The position numbers and the translations under genes were made by a program. A stretch of 64,000 nt of DNA from Quercus robur. Its lineage: Eukaryota > Streptophyta > Magnoliopsida > Fagales > Fagaceae. Shown piece after piece: positions 13,061 through 23,889 of the stretch. The DNA lies in assembly GCF_932294415.1 (NCBI RefSeq), contig NC_065544.1, positions 34,939,210 through 35,003,209 of the forward strand, given 5' to 3'. Under the pieces are notes generated by a model, which worked only from the letters and a program-made list of their open reading frames with translations, searched no databases and had not been told where the DNA came from. Within the stretch, counting starts at the first letter, position 1, and every line of letters starts with the position of its first letter.

Positions 13061-13556
13061 GAATCAACTGTGCTGAATGGCAGAGACCTTCATGATAGTT
13101 ACTTGAGTAAATAAACATTCATGGGTATCACTTAAAGTATTTGAAAGTATATCAAGTATATCTATTAACTATTTGAGAATTAATTGTCCCCCTAGTTCCT
13201 TAGATCTACTAATAAGTGGGGGATTAAGTGGAGTCAGACATGTATGGATACTCTATAATTGTATATGTTTTTGGAGTAAATGATATATTTTGTATATATT
13301 TCAAACACATTATCATTTACACAGATAGCTAAGTGAAATTGTGTCTTATTTTCCATATTGGTTAAGTGCTAAATAAGATAGAAGTCATATCAAGACTTAT
13401 ATGAATATCACAAGAATAAAGGAAATGTTCATAATTTTCATTAATTAAAGCCTTAGAGAAAGGTAGATTAGTTACATAAAGGTAACTTAATTACAAACTT
13501 TGAAAATAAAAACAACAGTTAAAAAAGAAAATGGAAAAAAAAAAAGCTACTTTAAA
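13061..13556. other. Element 1 noncoding spacer between repeats and antisense gene
   Basis: AT-rich retrotransposon interior with no supportable gene. It lies where the 3' ends of pol and of the antisense gene face each other. Confidence 0.5.
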
Positions 13557-16181
13557 CTACTTCTTCTTTATTACAATCTTATCCTTTGGTGGGGTCTTGG
13601 TAGATTGGGAGAGTGCTGCCTCCGAGGATCCTTGGTCTTTATTGTTGAGGCCACCTATAGCAGGCACTGGAAGAGTTGCAAGAACAATCTCCATCCTGGG
13701 AGGTACCTCGTTCTCTTTAAGGGGATCCTGAGGAACAGTTGGGGGCTTGGTGGTATCAAGGGCCACTCTCTTGGTCCTGTCTGCCTCTTTTTTAGCAACC
13801 CCAAGCTACTCGGCCTCTTTTGAAGGGCTACTAGAAGAAAGTGGGACCTTATCCGGGCTGTCCTTCTCAAGCTTTGCCACATCAGAAGGGGTGTCTGCCT
13901 TGGAGCTGGTAGAGGCTAGTGCACGGATGGCAGGAGGGTAGTATACACTCTCTGCCCTCCTAAGTGTAGAAGAGGCCTTAACCCTAGCATGGTTAAGGGC
14001 CTCATTCCACACCTGGAGGTAGTAGTTTTACATACCTCCGAAACCTCAGCCCTAAGGGTCTCTTTGGTCTCTGCCACCCCTACGTCATAGCCGTCCTGCT
14101 TGGCCTGGTCCTTAGCTTTTTCGGCCTCTTCCAATTTCTTTTTTAAGACCGCAATTTGCTCCTTGGCAGTGGCCAGCTGGTCTTCGGTCTGGTGAAGTTG
14201 CCTCCGTGGACCCTCAACCTGCCTTTCAGCCCCTTCCAAGGTGGCTTCAACACTCTTCTTTTCCCTTTTTGCCTCTGTCAGTTTGTTTTTCAGCTTGTTT
14301 ATCCTTTTGTCGGCTACATTAAAGGCCTCCAAGGCCGCAATGCACCTCCCTTCTTCTTCTTTCATTTGTCGGTGGGAGTAGTTTACCATATCCTCGGCTT
14401 TGAATGTTGCTTGAATAGCCAGCGGAGGGAAGAAACATAGTAAAAGAAAAAAGAAAAAGAAAAAGAAAAAGAAGAGAAAGTAATAATAATAATAATAAAA
14501 AAGAGTTGGTTGAAGGACTTACCATTGCAAGATCCCTTTTTAGACTGAGGAACACTTCATGTTTCCTCATTGACCTGAGGTTGGCCATGTCGCCAGGAAG
14601 CAGCAGCGCCTGTTCCACTGCATCGACAACATAGCCAGCCCACCCCTGCTGGAACTCCCTGATAGATGCGTCGGCAGGCAAGAGGGCTCCATCTATTATG
14701 AGAGCAGGCTTCCAAGCTAAAGGTCCAACTTGAGAGTCATGTATCTTGTCAGCCGCCGTCTGCCCCACTTTGACTTGTTTGGCCCCTTTTTGGGGCTTAT
14801 CCTCTTGGGAGGGGTGACCTTTTCCTGTTTCCACCACCTACTTGCCCTTCTACTCCCTCTTTCTCTTGTGGTCGGTGGGCTTAAGTCGGAAGGGTTGGGG
14901 GGGGTGGAGGAGTGGGAAGCTTGGTCTGGGCTACCCTCCCCAGCGCGTTTCCTCCAGCTTGGGACTTCATAGTTCTTGGAGACTTAATCTTGATTTACAT
15001 TGGATCCCCATAGTGTCTGAAATGTCAGTGGCTTCATGGTCGTGGAAAACTTAGGCTGGGAGGAGATGGTCGAGATCACTGGTTTGGATTTTTAGGTACT
15101 GAGGCTAATTGAAGACCTCGTAGTTGTCCTCTGAGTCTGAAACGTCTACTATTTCTTCTCCTTCCTCTTCTTTAATTATTGGTTAAGAGGGAGTTGCTTC
15201 TGCCTCGGTGGCAAACCGAGAGGGTAACTCTACTTGCAGTACACCATCTGGAATAGGACTGGGGATGAGGAAGCTGGGGACTGCTACGTTGATTTGATGC
15301 AGACGTGGGTCCCTCGCCTTGATCACACACTTAGGTGATTGGAAGCTAGAGGAGATTAGGTCGTAGCCGAGGATGAGGTGGGCTACCTTTAACTGGCCGA
15401 CACTGTGGACAAAGACCTCGGCCTTGAGTACTTTGTCTAAATCTACCTTGTTAACAAGATTTATGTTTGGGATGGTAGTGCATGGATCTGCAAAACCAAC
15501 AAAGACAAAGAAACGCTATTAAGAAAACAAAGAGAGAAAGGCAACACGAATCAAAGAAAATTAGAGTTGTAAGTACAAATAGGGAAAAACAGCAATGACA
15601 AGTGCGAGATATGCCAATTAAAAGGGGGTTGTATTACTAAGAACAGTAAACTTAAACCCATAATACCCCATCTAGTGTCCCTTCTCTGGTTAGATAGTGA
15701 AACCCAGTGTGCCACTCTCCCGAAATGGTTAAGAAATCTTTATTCATGCCCTTATTAGACTCGGGTAGACATGATATGAGCCTAACTGCAGGTTCTTTAG
15801 TTTTTAGATAATATCCCTGCCCCGTTAGTTTGTGGCGGTTGTAGACCCAATTAACGTCGTGATGGGTGAGGTTCACACCCATCTTTTCGTTAAGGGCGTT
15901 AACACTACCTAGGATTCTAAACATATTGGGGGCAAACTATGTGGGGGCTAATCTATGAGTTATCAAATAATCCTAGTGACTCTACCCATGGGAATTCTCA
16001 TTCTCCCATCTATGAAGGCAATCATTGGGATTACCAGTTCTCCCTCTTGCCTTTTGGCAAACCAGTCCCCTTGTTTACAATATCTAATGTATCTAATGGA
16101 AACCCCCTGTGGGATTCCATATCGAGCTTTAAAGCTCTCTATATTCTCTGGGGAGTCTACCAGATGAGCAAATCTACCCAT
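13557..16181 (-). pseudogene. Element 1 antisense gene (decayed), opposite to gag-pol
   Basis: Read on the minus strand from 16181. The first segment (16181-15652) begins MGRF and contains 'GELVIPMIAFIDG', 'NMFRILGSVNALNEKMG' and 'VRLISCLPESNK'. A second segment begins after a splice-acceptor-like 'ggttttgcag' near 15490 and ends 'LKRDLAM' at a GTAAGT donor (14520). A third segment (about 14400-13557) is a coiled coil ('KRINKLKNKLTEAKREKK') followed, after a frameshift, by 'ESVYYPPAIRA' and a Pro/Ser-rich tail. All three parts align in order with the antisense gene of element 2. Stops and frameshifts show it is dead. The first domain recalls putative gypsy-type 'transposase' or plant-mobile-like domains reported as extra ORFs in Tat elements; its function is unknown. 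Confidence 0.65.
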
Positions 16182-16424
16182 TTTGTCAGAGATAGATGAA
16201 GGAGAGAAAGACGTGAAAGGAAATTAAGAGGGCCGAGGAGAAGAGGACTCTTTATAAAGAAAAGTAGAAGAAAAAGTAAACAGAAAAGGTTAAAAAGACT
16301 TACGCAAAGAAATAATTTCTCCTCGGACTAGCTCTTGATATTTATGAATGCAAATGTTTAGTGTAAGAATGCAAAGGTTCAGCGAATGAAATGCAAAAGT
16401 GAAGTGAAGGAACTGTATAGGCAC

Positions 16425-16432
16425 TATTTATA
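16425..16432 (-). promoter_or_regulatory. Probable TATA box of element 1 antisense gene
   Basis: Minus-strand TATAAATA in 'gatataaatagtgcc', 244 bp upstream of the antisense start at 16181. A TATA box sits at the corresponding place in element 2 (58582-58589). A second TATA-like sequence lies nearer the start, around 16249-16256. Confidence 0.5.
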
Positions 16433-16708
16433 TCAGAAAGGTGGGCAAGCGGGAAAATTCCCGCCCAGGTTCCAATAAAAATCCCAACCGTAGGATCCGC
16501 ATCTCACTGTAGAACGTGGGGGATATGGAGCCGCAGAAATTTAATGAAGGTGCGTCTCAAATGCCGAAGCGTCAGGAGCACACGTCGGGCAGTTAAAAAA
16601 GTACCTGTGCAAAATGAAATGATGTGTAATAAGGTCGGGATAATTGTAGTGACATTAAAATCCTCATTTCTTTCCAAGGAGCCAAATAGGAGAATTTCGA
16701 GAGGCTAT

Positions 16709-17522
16709 TGTAGGGTTGATAAGCCCAGTGGTATGTATCTATGTATATATTGGGCCGGGAGCCCAATCCGAGGACATTAAGTAGTCCGAGGATGGGTAAA
16801 CACTGTCATAAGAATCCTTGTTAGTGAGTTAGGAGGTGAGGTTTGATCATGATTGTCCAAGAGGGCGGTCCGAGGAGGAATGCTTCCTCAGCTGAGCAAA
16901 GCTAAGGTCAAAAGGTGCGGTCTGCCATCAAGAGCAACGTTTCGAACAATTCCACTGGTGATGATAAGTATCAGGAGAGAATAGGATAGAGGGAGGCTAT
17001 GAAATATCTAAGGGAAAGCTGCTACCACCGCATTGAATGCTCTGCAGCTAACTCTCTGGCCGCATTAATGAGGAAGTGATACATGAGCAGTAGTTTTTAG
17101 CCTTACAACTACTCCCCAAAGATTTCAGGAAGATGCTGATGTAACAAGGATCAACACCAACAACCTAATCTACACGTGAAGGGCAGAGATGAAAGGAGGA
17201 AGAGGGTATAAAATAGGAGGGAGGCCTTGAGAGAAGGGGATCGAAGAATTGAGAAAGAAATATTGTAGCAATAAGAACTGTACTTGTGATCAATTTCAAG
17301 AATCATATACAAGAACTGATCTCCTCGGACTGTGTTGAGGACGATTTTCTTTAGATAAGATCAGTTTATTTTTACTTTATTGTCATTTGAATCCACTATA
17401 ATCATTACCCAACTCATTAAAGCCTAGTTTTTCAACCCACTCTCTATAAATTCATTGTATTGGGCTCTTTGGGCTTATATCCTTTTAACTGTTGGGTTTA
17501 GGACTTAAATTGCATCCTTACA
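16709..17522 (+). repeat. Element 1 3' LTR
   Basis: 814 bp, 'tgtagggttgataagcc' to '...tccttaca', followed by TSD TTATC. It is preceded by the purine-rich 'agaatttcgagaggctat', equivalent to the element 2 polypurine tract. It keeps the 'gggtataaaatag' promoter-like box near 17208. Confidence 0.93.
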
Positions 17523-17527
17523 TTATC

Positions 17528-19218
17528 TAAAATAAAATCATTTTCAACATAAATTAATAACTTGTATGTTCACATGTAAAAAGCATAAATCTTCAACCTC
17601 TAATAAAATTATCAAATAATAATAGATTGAGAGGGGGTAATATAGTAAATTGGAAAAATATAATCTAAATTGTAAATAAATAAAATATTAAAGCCAGGAA
17701 CGACACAACAAAGGAGCATAGCCTATTGGTTATTGCACCAGTATTTGACCTATTGATTGCTGGTTTTATTAAAAAAGTTAGTCATTTTTTTTTTCTTTTT
17801 TTTCATTAAAAGTTTCTGAAAATGGTTTACTAATTAATATAGCCATACATCAGTAAAACCTTTATATTTATTTAAAAACTATTACAAACTCATGGGTAAA
17901 ACCTATGAGTTACGACACCCAAATGTTAGAAAATTGGCTTATAAACACATGGTTCCATGATGGTTGACTCTAATGATACTAACCCGCATACATACTCATG
18001 GGTAGAACCCATGAGTTATCAGTTTTTTATTTTTTATTTTGGTTGTGTGTGTGTTTTACTGTGTTGGATGGAATTATGGAAGATGGGTGGGACCGTGGGA
18101 GTTAATGTGAACTTTTGAGTAACAGTAAAAAAAAAACTTAATGAAAAGAGGTAAAAAACTTAAATTTTTTTAGGTCAACTTATCTAATTGCCAAAAAAAA
18201 AAAAAAAAAAAGAAGAAGAAGAAGATAATTGTGTAAATTTATCTCTTAAAAAAATTTTAAATTGTTGACAGAATACATCTGAAGTTGAGTTTGAAAACCA
18301 ACAGAAATTAGTCCTAATTTGTAGGTAATATTGTAGGTGAGAGTTAGAGATGTGTTTTTACTGGATTATCTTTTATTTTTGTTTCTGCTTAAACTTAGGA
18401 TGTAGGGGCATTTTTGATCCACCAAAATCAGTCCAATCAGGATAAGCTCGTTAAATAATACTATAGATTAGACTGGCTTGGGTATGTTCAATAATTTAAA
18501 TAAAATACATCATAAATAGTAGGCACCAAAGAATTGGACTTTTATGTGGGTCTTTAGGCATCAACAACTTTTTAATAAGGAAATATGAGATGCCTATGAA
18601 TTATATTATTGTATATTAACAAAAAGTAAAAATTGAAGAGAAAATTTATCATTTCACATTTTTTTTATTCATTTTTTCTTTTATTTCCCTTCTACAAAAT
18701 ACTTTTTCCTAAATGATCAATCAAACCCATTTCCTAGACCACCAATAATAGTGTAATTATTTTTCATAATTAAAAGAGAGTTTAAATTGGGCTAAACATG
18801 GCCCTCAATCATGGTTTTTTTAAAGTTAATGTTATAGGTACTGCACTACACCTATTGCAACAGTTGAGTTGACAAGTTTTTGTTAATTCTTATTTGAATT
18901 TATCATTGATATTACTTTTTTATCTATTAATAACAACTTGCCACATTGGTAATTATAGAATTTTTGGTGATTATGGATTTTTTTTATTTGATAAATAATC
19001 ATCAACTCTTTCTCTCCTTTACAAACTCACTTGGAGAGAAGGTAAAATTTGTCTTAGGTCTCCAATACAGCACTAACAATTGAATATTCGGAAACTGTTT
19101 CCATGAACAGATCAAACCCACTTCATCCCATTAAAAAGGAGTGTAATTGGGCCACACATGAGTTTATCCTTTAAAAGCTCATAGGCCTAAGCTGAACTTA
19201 ACCGTTACTACACACACT
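17528..19218. other. AT-rich intergenic DNA
   Basis: No gene seen. It holds A-rich tracts (about 18194-18212) and T-rich stretches. 'tagcctattggtta' near 17726 resembles a pol III box A, but no matching box B was found. Confidence 0.5.
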
Positions 19219-19804
19219 TAGACATGGCAAAACGAGTCAGAATTTTATGATCTGACCCGATTGACCCGTAACCCGAGTGACCCACAAAAAATGACCCATT
19301 TTGACCCGTGACCAGTTTTGACCTCGACTTGATTGACCCGACCCGTCCTACCCGTTTTGCCACGTCTATCAACGTTGAATAAATTGAGATTGAGGTGTAA
19401 TTCTCGTAAAATATTTACTTATTCTTCTTCACTTAATATGTTATGTACTCCATTATAGTTTGTCGTTCTTTATTTGTCACCTTCATTTTTTCTTCCTACT
19501 TTAAACAGATCGAAGATTATACCAAGAGTTGCACCAAATTTGGGTATCAAGTGTTTAGTGATAATTGGCAAGTGGTAATAGTATCACCAGTGAGAATCTA
19601 ATCACAGTTAAAGAACTCAGAAACAATTGACAGATTGCATCTATTTAAAAAAAAAAAAAAAAAAACTTGTTTGAAAAATACGGGTCAAATTGACCCGTCC
19701 CACGACCCAACTCGACCTGCAACCCAATTAACTCGTTTAAAAATGACCCGTTTTGACTCGTAAACCCGATTGACCCAACTCGACCTACCCGTTTGCCACG
19801 TCTA
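19219..19804. mobile_element. Non-autonomous hAT-like element with 8-bp target duplication
   Basis: Ends are 'tagacatggcaaaacg' and 'cgtttgccacgtcta', near-perfect inverted repeats. It is flanked by CACACACT at 19211-19218 and 19805-19812. An 8-bp TSD and TAG-type ends point to the hAT superfamily. Both subterminal regions are packed with 'tgacccg' and its variants, as expected of transposase-binding subterminal repeats. A third inward-facing end copy ('cgttttgccacgtcta', ending at 19368) suggests an internal rearrangement or a shorter element fused inside. No transposase ORF. Confidence 0.8.
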
Positions 19805-20023
19805 CACACACTAACATGTAAAGTACTCCTTTTGAGAATTTGATAGTTACAACAAAGTGGAATTTGAACAAAGAAGAGTTTGAGCTCTAAAAAATATGAA
19901 TATGCTAAAAAAATGTTAACTAGTTAAATTCCGAAACTCTTAGTAACTCAACCCTCAAAAGTACTCTTTAACCGTGATTATTGATTGATGCTCCAAACCT
20001 CTGAAAATATGGCATCTGCCACG

Positions 20024-20031
20024 TATATATA
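20024..20031 (+). promoter_or_regulatory. Probable TATA box of the LEA-like gene
   Basis: 'ccacgtatatatagtatt' contains TATATATA with an adjoining CACGT core (G-box/ABRE-like). An ABA- or stress-responsive promoter would fit the LEA-like product downstream. Transcription would start near 20055-20060. Confidence 0.45.
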
Positions 20032-20533
20032 GTATTAAAAGCTGGAACATGTCCTGTTTATCTCACACTTCAGAGAAAGAACAATACCATTCTGGAAGGT
20101 GGAAGCTAGTGCTGAGACGAGAGCGAGAGATAATATAAACAAATGAAAAGCAGGTATCATAACTCTTATCTTTTAAGCAATTATATAATGAGTACTCTCT
20201 CATTGATGTTCAAAGCATTGTTTTAAAGCCACAGATTGGGAGAACCTTGTCTTCGAAATGAAAATGGCCTTCTTAACTTCACTTTTTGCCTTTTGAACAA
20301 ATTTTTTTTTTCACAAAACCTTCACTAGGTGTACAACAGAATTTATTCTGCAATAAACTTTGACACGACATCTCTATAGAATATAGACCATAATAGTGCC
20401 TTTAAGGGGCTCTAAGGCTTTCAATCCATGGCATTAAGATCTTGCATCACTATATATACGTACTCTTCTAATCTTCTCTACCAATTAAACATCGGTCTAG
20501 CTAGTTGCGACAAAGAGTCATAATTAGAGGTGG

Positions 20534-21147
20534 GATGTCAAAAGCAAAGATCCTTCTTCTTAGGTAATCTTAATGAAAAAAACTACTAGCTTTTGATTAT
20601 CTATATATATTTACTTTAACTAATCCATGAATCAAAGTTTAACTAATCTATATACCATAGCTCCTTTCTTTGTCCCCATCTAGTCATGGTTTTATTTTCA
20701 TTCGCTGATCGAACAGTTCTGTTCTTTTTCTATTTTTAGCTTCATTATTTGCCAATGGGAATTGTTGCATTTGCATTTGTGTATATCATAGTGATTTCTC
20801 GCTAACCATCTTTGACATATATGAAAACCCTAATGCTGATTTGAGGCCATGCTAGTTCATTCAGCGAAGCTAAGGGAGTAGAGCGCCATTTCAGCAAGCT
20901 TGCAGGAGCACATAGACAAGAAAAATCAAGACAAGCAGTGAGTAGTGGTGGCAAGATTGATGATTCATCATGCTGGATTCCACATCCACGTACAGGGATA
21001 TACTTCCCACAAGGCCATGATTGGGTTATGGATGATGTTAGGGAAGGTGCGGCTTCTTTCAATCAGAACTACTGGATGAGGGATGTTGATGGTGTTGAAA
21101 AGCCAGATGCTAGTATTCCACCTGATCAATATTACACAAATTCTTAA
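20534..21147 (+). CDS. Small LEA-like stress protein, two-exon gene
   Basis: The coding core is exon 2 (20865-21147). It has 'CWIPHPRTGIYFPQGHDW', then 'MDDVREGAASFNQNYW', and ends DQYYTNS. The W-x-P-x-P-x-T-G-x-Y-x-P pattern recalls small late-embryogenesis-abundant proteins of plants. Exon 1 may be 20534-20562 (starting MSKAKILL, donor AG/GTAATC), joined in frame at the acceptor 'gttcattcag' (20864) to give about 103 residues. An alternative is a 5' exon ending at 20154 (ATG at 20144, 'aaaagcag/gtatc'), which has the same phase and would give another short N-terminus. The family is an inference; the spliced coding frame is well supported. A transcript would decide the start. Confidence 0.6.
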
Positions 21148-21178
21148 TATAAATATTTGTTTCAATTTAATAACAATA

Positions 21179-21334
21179 TATAAGATGAGAACCAAGGAAG
21201 GCTTGCTTGGTGAGTAATAGTGAACCTACTCTAAATGTTTGAAATAGTCTACAATTTATAAGATGAGAACCAAGGAAGGCTTGCTTGGTGAATAATACTG
21301 AACTTAATCTAAATGTTTGAAATAGTCTATGATC
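21179..21334 (+). repeat. 78-bp tandem duplication in the 3' flank of the LEA-like gene
   Basis: Two adjacent copies start at 21179 and 21257. They share 'aagatgagaaccaaggaagg' and 'ctaaatgtttgaaatagtct' with a few substitutions. They probably lie in or just after the 3' UTR. Confidence 0.85.
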
Positions 21335-21490
21335 TATCAATAACCTTGTACCCTATCCACAATATTTAAATTTATCGTACTCGCTCGATAATAATTATTT
21401 TATGTCTTTAGCAAAGCAAGTAATGAATTTTTTTTCCTCTTTTTTTTATCTAGACAAAATTCAGACTCAAGTACTTTATTTGATGACTGA

Positions 21491-22601
21491 TGAAAGTTCA
21501 AAAAACGTGTATAAATCACCTTTGAACGTTTAGACCCCCAAAATACAACTTAACCAATACAAGCAATATGTCAAACAACTAGTGTGCGGAAACTTAACAC
21601 ATGCTATAATATGAAATTGGTTATAAACTATCTAAGCCATAACAAAATAAAATCCACAGCAGATAAATAAAAGGCAAAGATAGAGAGGAAGGAAGATGCA
21701 AACACAAAGACAACACGCGATGTGTTATTGAAGAGGAAACCGAAGTCCTCGGCGAAAAACCTCTCCGCCGCCCTCCAAGCGGTAATCAATCCACTAGAAA
21801 ATATAGTTGGGATACAAGGACAGCAATAGACCCTCCAAGCCTAATCTACCCAGTGCACCTAAGCCCTCCAAGCTTCTTGCTCCAACGAGGTTGCGCCGAA
21901 CCTTTTTCTTTTCTAGCTTCCCGGATTCCGCTACTAGACCGTAGCATCAACCAATGAAGATTGGCTCCTTCCTAACTGCTTCCCAGAAATCCAAACGACT
22001 GTCTCACAGTGATGATGATGATGAGAACCAGGTTTGGTATAATGCCTCTCAAAGATTTGACAATGGAGAGGAAGAGAGTTGAGGAATTTGAAGAGACTCT
22101 AAGGTAGAGATTGTGGGTGAAACAATCTGGTTTTTCTTTAGGGTTTCTCTCTCAAAATTCTCTCTGGAAGCTCTCTTTCAATCGTGGGTTAAAGGGGTAT
22201 TTATACTGGAGTGGAGAGGAATGTGAAACGTCAGGTTTTGGCAAAACAGGGGTGGCTCGCGGCTTGACCTCGCGGCTTGACCAAGTCGCGAGATCCAGTC
22301 GCGAGTTAACCGTATGGCCAGTTGTCCTGTTTTGTCCTGTAGTGCTCTAGCTAGCATGACTGTTCACCTTCCAGCATGCTTGGCACGTGTGCAGCTTCTG
22401 GCGGCTTGCAGCCGCGAGTCCACCCGCGAGTCCCAGCCGCGACTCTCTGTTTTCTTGCACACTCTTGAGCAATCTTCACTCTATCTCACTCACTACCCTT
22501 ACAACAAACCCACCTAAATACAGGGTTACTAAATGCTGAATTACAAGCAAATTTGGCACGGAATAAAGCCAATTAGATGGTTGAATAAATTCAACCTTAC
22601 A
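21491..22601 (-). mobile_element. Solo LTR nested in the end of element 3
   Basis: 1111 bp, beginning 'tgaaagttc' and ending '...ccttaca' on the plus strand, so both strands read TG...CA. It is flanked by ACTGA at 21486-21490 and 22602-22606. A minus-strand TATA box ('gtataaatacccc', about 22195-22207) suggests minus orientation. It landed three bases inside the outer edge of element 3's LTR, duplicating its first bases. No internal coding region or second LTR is present. The family is not identified. The open frames at 22111-22517 are within the LTR and not genes. Confidence 0.78.
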
Positions 22602-22603
22602 AC

Positions 22604-23741
22604 TGATGATGCCGAAAAATCGTCAGTGAGCTACACAGCACTCACGTGCTCGAAACAATGCCTGCACAACACAAAAAGAGAAGACCTCGCAAAGAGCACC
22701 GGTGTGGTGCCGGCCAAATACCCTCCGAAGGTCAAGTTAGAACTTCTCACAACTCTAAAGTGTTAGAGAGGGTAAATTATGCGTACCTTGGTTGGTGAGG
22801 GTATTGGGGTTTTTATAGTGGTAGAAGGTTGGCCTCTCCTTATTGGATTAGAAGTCTTTTCCTTATAGGAGTCTCTTTAGACGTATTTTTCGAGATCATT
22901 TCCTTGTAGGAGTCTTTTTATTTAACACCAAGCGTGGGGCGCAAGATATTTCTTTATATATGCAAACGTGGAGACCAAGCAAGGCCATGTCAGGGTCGTC
23001 AGCTTCGCCTACTCCCTCGTCAGGGTAGTCACTTCGCCTACTCCCTCATCGGGGTCGTCAGCCTCGTTAGGGTCGTCAGCTTCGCCTACTCCCTTGTTAG
23101 GGTCGTTAGCTTTGCCTACTCCCTTGTTAGGGTCGTCAGCCTCGTCAGGGTCGTCAGCTTCGCCTACCCCCTCGTCGGGGTCGTCAGCTTCGCCTACTCC
23201 CTCGTCGAGGTCATCAGCCTCGTTAGAGTCGTCAGTTTCGCCTACTCCCTTGTCAAGGTAGTCAGCCTCGTTAAGGTCGTTAGCTTCGCCTACTCCCTCA
23301 TCAGGGTCGTCAACCTCGTTAGGGTCGTCAGCTTCGTCTACTCCCTTGTTAGGGTCATCAGCTTCGCCTACTCCCTTGTTAGGGTCGTCAGCTTCGCCTA
23401 CCCCCTTGTCGGGGTCGTCAGCTTCGCCTACTCCCTCGTCGAGGTCGTCAGCCTCGTCACGGTCGTCAGCTTCGCCTACCCCCTCGTTGGGGTCGTCAGC
23501 TTCGCCAACTCCCTCGTCGAGGTCGTCAGCCTCGTTAGGGTCGTCAGCTTCGCCTACTCCCTTCAGCTTAGTAGTGTTAGCTTTCCATTTATGACAAGTT
23601 AACCCCGTCTTCCTAACGCTGTAGACGTCCTAAAGCTGTTCGACTGCCATTTATGACAAGTGAGGCCGACGGGTCTATTTTGAACGTCACTTCATGATAC
23701 TATATTCATGAATATTCACATTCATAATTTTACCCTTATCA
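22604..23741 (-). repeat. Element 3 3' LTR, expanded by a minisatellite
   Basis: 1138 bp against 701 bp for its partner. Outside the minisatellite the two are nearly identical ('tgatgatgccgaaaaatcg' to '...acccttatca'). The first three bases are the TSD copy left by the nested solo LTR. Confidence 0.9.
22987..23570. repeat. Minisatellite 'gggtcgtcag-cttcgcctactccctcgtca' in LTR
   Basis: About 20 irregular units alternate a roughly 30-base unit ('gtcgtcagcttcgcctactc') with an 18-base one ('gggtcgtcagcctcgtta'). The paired LTR has only about five units (26408-26545), so the array expanded or contracted since insertion. Long open frames through it (to 222 codons) reflect unit lengths divisible by three and are not genes. 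Confidence 0.92.
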
Positions 23742-23756
23742 GCTGCCCCCCACTCC
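23742..23756 (-). other. Element 3 polypurine tract
   Basis: Minus-strand 'ggagtggggggcagc' lies directly against the 3' LTR start TGAT. It is the expected plus-strand primer site of an LTR retrotransposon. Confidence 0.8.
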
Positions 23757-23889
23757 ATGATCTCGTCAGCTTAAACTGACAGGTTCATGGAGTTTAAGTC
23801 CTTTTCATTTGGATAATTCCAACTCGTCTCTTTAGTAGACTTGTTCATCTCGTTATCTTTTATGTTAAAACCATCGTCTTGTAATATTA

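Larger units (their letters stand above)
6327..17522 (+). mobile_element. Element 1: old, complete Tat-lineage Ty3/gypsy LTR retrotransposon
   Basis: An 11.2-kb element bounded by LTRs (6327-7136 and 16709-17522) that start TGTA and end TACA. It is flanked by the perfect 5-bp target duplication TTATC (6322-6326, 17523-17527). The internal order is primer-binding site, gag-protease, RT, RNase H, second RNase H, integrase, 81-bp tandem repeats, antisense gene, polypurine tract. A second RNase H before integrase and an extra ORF after pol are known for the Tat lineage. All reading frames are broken by many stops and indels. A hand comparison of the LTRs gives roughly 85 differences in about 810 bases, mostly transitions, so this is an old insertion. 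Confidence 0.95.

Noticed and set aside
17715..17770. SINE-like pol III box A
   Set aside because: No box B at the expected spacing and no poly-A tail or TSD.
22599..22603. ACAAC as left TSD of element 3
   Set aside because: It does not match ATGAC on the right; removing the nested solo LTR gives the correct match.
22934..23602. 222-codon open frame with repeated Val/Ser/Tyr units
   Set aside because: It is the LTR minisatellite read in frame; unit lengths are multiples of three and all frames stay open. No domain.
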